Assembly (NCBI GenBank): GCA_027493885.1
Contig: JAOSJZ010000001.1
Span: forward strand, 930,001 to 994,000
Direction: 5' to 3'
DNA from: Gaiella sp.
Lineage (GTDB): Bacteria; Actinomycetota; Thermoleophilia; Gaiellales; Gaiellaceae
DNA: 64,000 nucleotides
The notes under the pieces were generated by a model. It saw only the letters and a program-made list of their open reading frames with translations, made no database searches and was not told the DNA's origin. Positions within the stretch are counted from its first letter, which is position 1. Every line of letters starts with the position of its first letter. A program made the position numbers and the translations under genes. Positions 62,734 through 64,000 of the stretch are shown piece after piece.

Positions 62734-62760
62734 CCTTGCATTGTGTCATCTACGACGCAA
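62723..62760 (-). promoter_or_regulatory. Inverted repeat at the antitoxin promoter
   Basis: TTGCGTCG (62723-62730) and CGACGCAA (62753-62760) are perfect eight-base arms separated by 22 bases. They flank the antitoxin start codon and its upstream promoter space. It is a candidate autoregulatory operator. Confidence 0.45.
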
Positions 62761-62844
62761 GGTGGCCATTTCGGACAATGACCAGGTCGAGGCAAGACGA
62801 CGTCCTGGCGCGGCGGGCTCCAGAGGGACGGAAGGAGCACGCCA

Positions 62845-63129
62845 ATGCCGCTCGACGCCTTCCAGAGACCTCGGACGCCGGCAGCGTGCCGGAGCTCGTC
62901 GTGTCGAACCCGACCGGGCACAGGGTGCTGCTCTACGACGGCGAGGAGCCCGAGGCGTTCGCGCTGCTCTGGCCGAAGCTCCGCGCCGGCTACCTGCTCG
63001 ACGCCCTCGAGCGGCTCGACGGGCGGGCGACCTCGGTCGAGCGGGTCGCGCAGTTCGTCGACTCGGTCGGTGCTGTGCGCGCGACGCACGGCCCGTCTGC
63101 CGGGCTCGGGGACGACTTCCGCCTCCGAC
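62845..63129 (+). pseudogene. ARPP-1 (DUF6569) remnant, cassette copy B
   Basis: The 5' end (MPLDAFQ) matches copy A. After a frame change AGSVPELVVSNPTGHRVLLYDGEE is joined directly to PEAFALLWPKLRAGYLLDAL. This deletes about 130 residues present in copy A at 36801. It ends at PSAGLGDDFRL, where it meets the antitoxin remnant. It is a deletion derivative and not functional. Confidence 0.7.
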
Positions 63130-63320
63130 CTCCGCGCGCGGCTGCGTCTGCTCGCCGCGGAGCGGGGGTCTCGATGGCGACGATCGTCCGCGAGGCGATC
63201 GACGAGAAACTCGCGACGGCGCGCCCGAAGCCCCGCAGCCTCGGAGCCGGGGCGTCGGGTCGCCGTGACACCGCCCGCCGGTCGGCGGACGAACGCCCAG
63301 AGCCGCGTTCGTGGCGCTGA
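63130..63320 (+). pseudogene. RHH-type antitoxin remnant fused to the ARPP-1 remnant
   Basis: DLRARLRLLAAERG and VSMATIVREAIDEKL are an RHH antitoxin core in which the first DNA-contact strand is missing and one G is lost in the run at 63164-63168. The tail (KPRSLGAGASGRRDTAR) is of antitoxin type. It overlaps the following PIN toxin gene by ten bases, as a real antitoxin would. The upstream half was lost in the same deletion that joined it to ARPP-1. Confidence 0.5.
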
Positions 63321-63728
63321 TTCTCGACACCGGCCCGCTCTACGCCTCGCTCGACCGCTCGGACGACGACCACGACTCGTTGTCGCAGCCTGATCGAGCG
63401 CACCGACGAGCCGCTCGTGATCCCGGCTCCGGTGCTCGTGGAGCTCGACTACCTGATCCACCGGAGCCTGCACGCCGGCGTCCTCGTTGCTGTCCTGGAC
63501 GACATCGAGCGCGGGGCGTACGAGGTCGCGAATCTCGCGCCGCTCGACTACCGCCGAGTCAAGGACCTCTGCGACCGCTACGCCGACTCCGACATCGGCT
63601 TCGTCGATGCCGCCGTCCTGGCCGTCGTCGAACGGCTCGACGAGCCGAAGCTCGCGACCCTCGACCACGGGCACTTCGGGGTGCTGCGCCCGCGTCACGT
63701 CGACGCGCTTCGCCTTCTGCCCGAGTGA
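63311..63728 (+). CDS. PIN-domain toxin (one frameshift)
   Basis: The protein is about 138 residues. The start ALILDTGPLYASLDRSDDDH has the first Asp. After a one-base shift near 63385 it runs SLIERTDEPLVIPAPVLVEL, SDIGFVDAAVLAVVERLDEP and LATLDHGHFGVLRP, with the remaining acidic residues. It is a VapC-type RNase whose antitoxin upstream is damaged. If both defects are real, the module is dead. Confidence 0.7.
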
Positions 63729-63747
63729 GCGGGCCTTGGGCCTATGT

Positions 63748-63771
63748 GGTGTCCGACTGAAGTCGGATACC
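63748..63771. repeat. Dispersed palindrome, copy 4 (one mismatch)
   Basis: GGTGTCCGACT and AGTCGGATACC flank GA, with one changed base in the right arm. The site lies just past the PIN toxin stop codon. Confidence 0.65.
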
Positions 63772-63787
63772 CGTGCCGTCACGGGCC

Positions 63788-64000
63788 TTACGGCCTCAGG
63801 AAGCGTGCGCCGTGGATCGGCTCGTCGGCTTCGAGCAATGCGGCGAGCGCCCGGGTCATCGCGCCGACGACGCCCGGTTGCGACCGGTCGAAGGACGGAC
63901 GCAGAGCGAACACGACCCCGGGGTGCGAAAGGCCGCGACTCGCGGCGTCGGCGACCATGACCGCGTAGTCGGCGACGTTGTCGGTGACGATCGCGCGTCG
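63788..64000 (-). CDS. PIN-like toxin of the DUF5615 type, N-terminus cut by window edge
   Basis: The visible 70 residues, AIVTDNVADYAVMVADAASR through HPGVVFALRPSFDRSQPG to the stop after GARFLRP, match the C-terminal half of DUF5615-like PIN RNases (the TDN-V-A-DY motif). The start and any antitoxin lie beyond the window. It adds to the run of toxin modules at this end. Confidence 0.6.
   Translation of the reverse strand, partial: RRAIVTDNVADYAVMVADAASRGLSHPGVVFALRPSFDRSQPGVVGAMTRALAALLEADEPIHGARFLRP

Noticed and set aside
1..64000. Programmed frameshifting as an explanation for the split frames
   Set aside because: The breaks occur in unrelated families, in different directions and mostly in short G/C runs, without slippery A/T motifs or stimulatory structures. 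Indel error is simpler.
1..64000. CRISPR array or prophage
   Set aside because: No regularly spaced direct repeats and no capsid, tail, portal or integrase-type proteins were seen.

Overview
The window is very GC-rich and gene-dense. It looks like a chromosomal piece of an actinomycete-type bacterium, probably Thermoleophilia (Gaiellales or Solirubrobacterales-like). The clues are high GC, frequent GTG and TTG starts, overlapping ATGA/GTGA gene junctions, leaderless promoters of the form TAnnnT-N6-start, a DUF222-HNH endonuclease, a YrdB-family protein and a DUF3037/HipA-like pair. This taxon is inferred from gene content and style, not from a marker gene. No tRNA, rRNA, CRISPR array or replication origin was recognised.

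Layout. 1-7.4 kb: metabolism and signalling (aldehyde dehydrogenase, saccharopine-dehydrogenase-like enzyme, MoaD-like protein with a beta-propeller, alpha/beta hydrolase-adenylate cyclase, BMP-type lipoprotein divergent from a Nudix-type regulator, SRPBCC protein). 7.7-11.2 kb: a thermonuclease gene split by an ISL3-type element that itself carries an intact IS256-type element, bounded by an 8-bp target duplication. 11.2-34.9 kb: housekeeping and accessory genes (thioesterase, DUF3037, HipA-like kinase, flavoprotein disulfide oxidoreductase, RNase II/R, macro domain, ClC channel, DnaQ-like exonuclease, RecB-like nuclease-helicase, MFS, SUI1, a phosphatase-propeller fusion, HNH endonuclease, VapBC, FAD oxidase), plus a deletion scar of three gene fragments at 25.0-26.0 kb. 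35.1-37.7 kb: a cassette of ImmA/IrrE peptidase, unknown protein, sigma factor and divergent ARPP-1 (DUF6569) protein. 38.0-58.5 kb: a minus-strand defence island with a PUA/EVE-like protein, putative PD-(D/E)XK protein, DprA-like protein, RecQ-phosphoribosyltransferase fusion, zinc-ribbon protein, HEPN-like protein, SMC-like ATPase, NERD-UvrD helicase, SF1 helicase-PLD, type III-like Res and Mod, and DUF262. 58.6-64 kb: densely packed toxin-antitoxin modules inside a second, decayed copy of the sigma/ImmA/ARPP-1 cassette.

How the genes work together. The island joins a restriction-modification core (DUF262, Mod, Res) to several helicase and nuclease modules in tightly coupled minus-strand runs, and a strong hairpin at 42.7 kb separates two of these transcription units. 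Two copies of the ImmA/sigma/ARPP-1 cassette, in the same order and orientation, flank the island. Two copies of a toxin/DUF2283 pair flank the Mod gene.

Caution. At least twenty genes need a single-base correction to restore a family-length frame, and many of the breaks fall in runs of three to five G/C (or A). This looks more like residual long-read indel error than mass pseudogenisation. Genes called 'frameshifted' may be intact in the organism.
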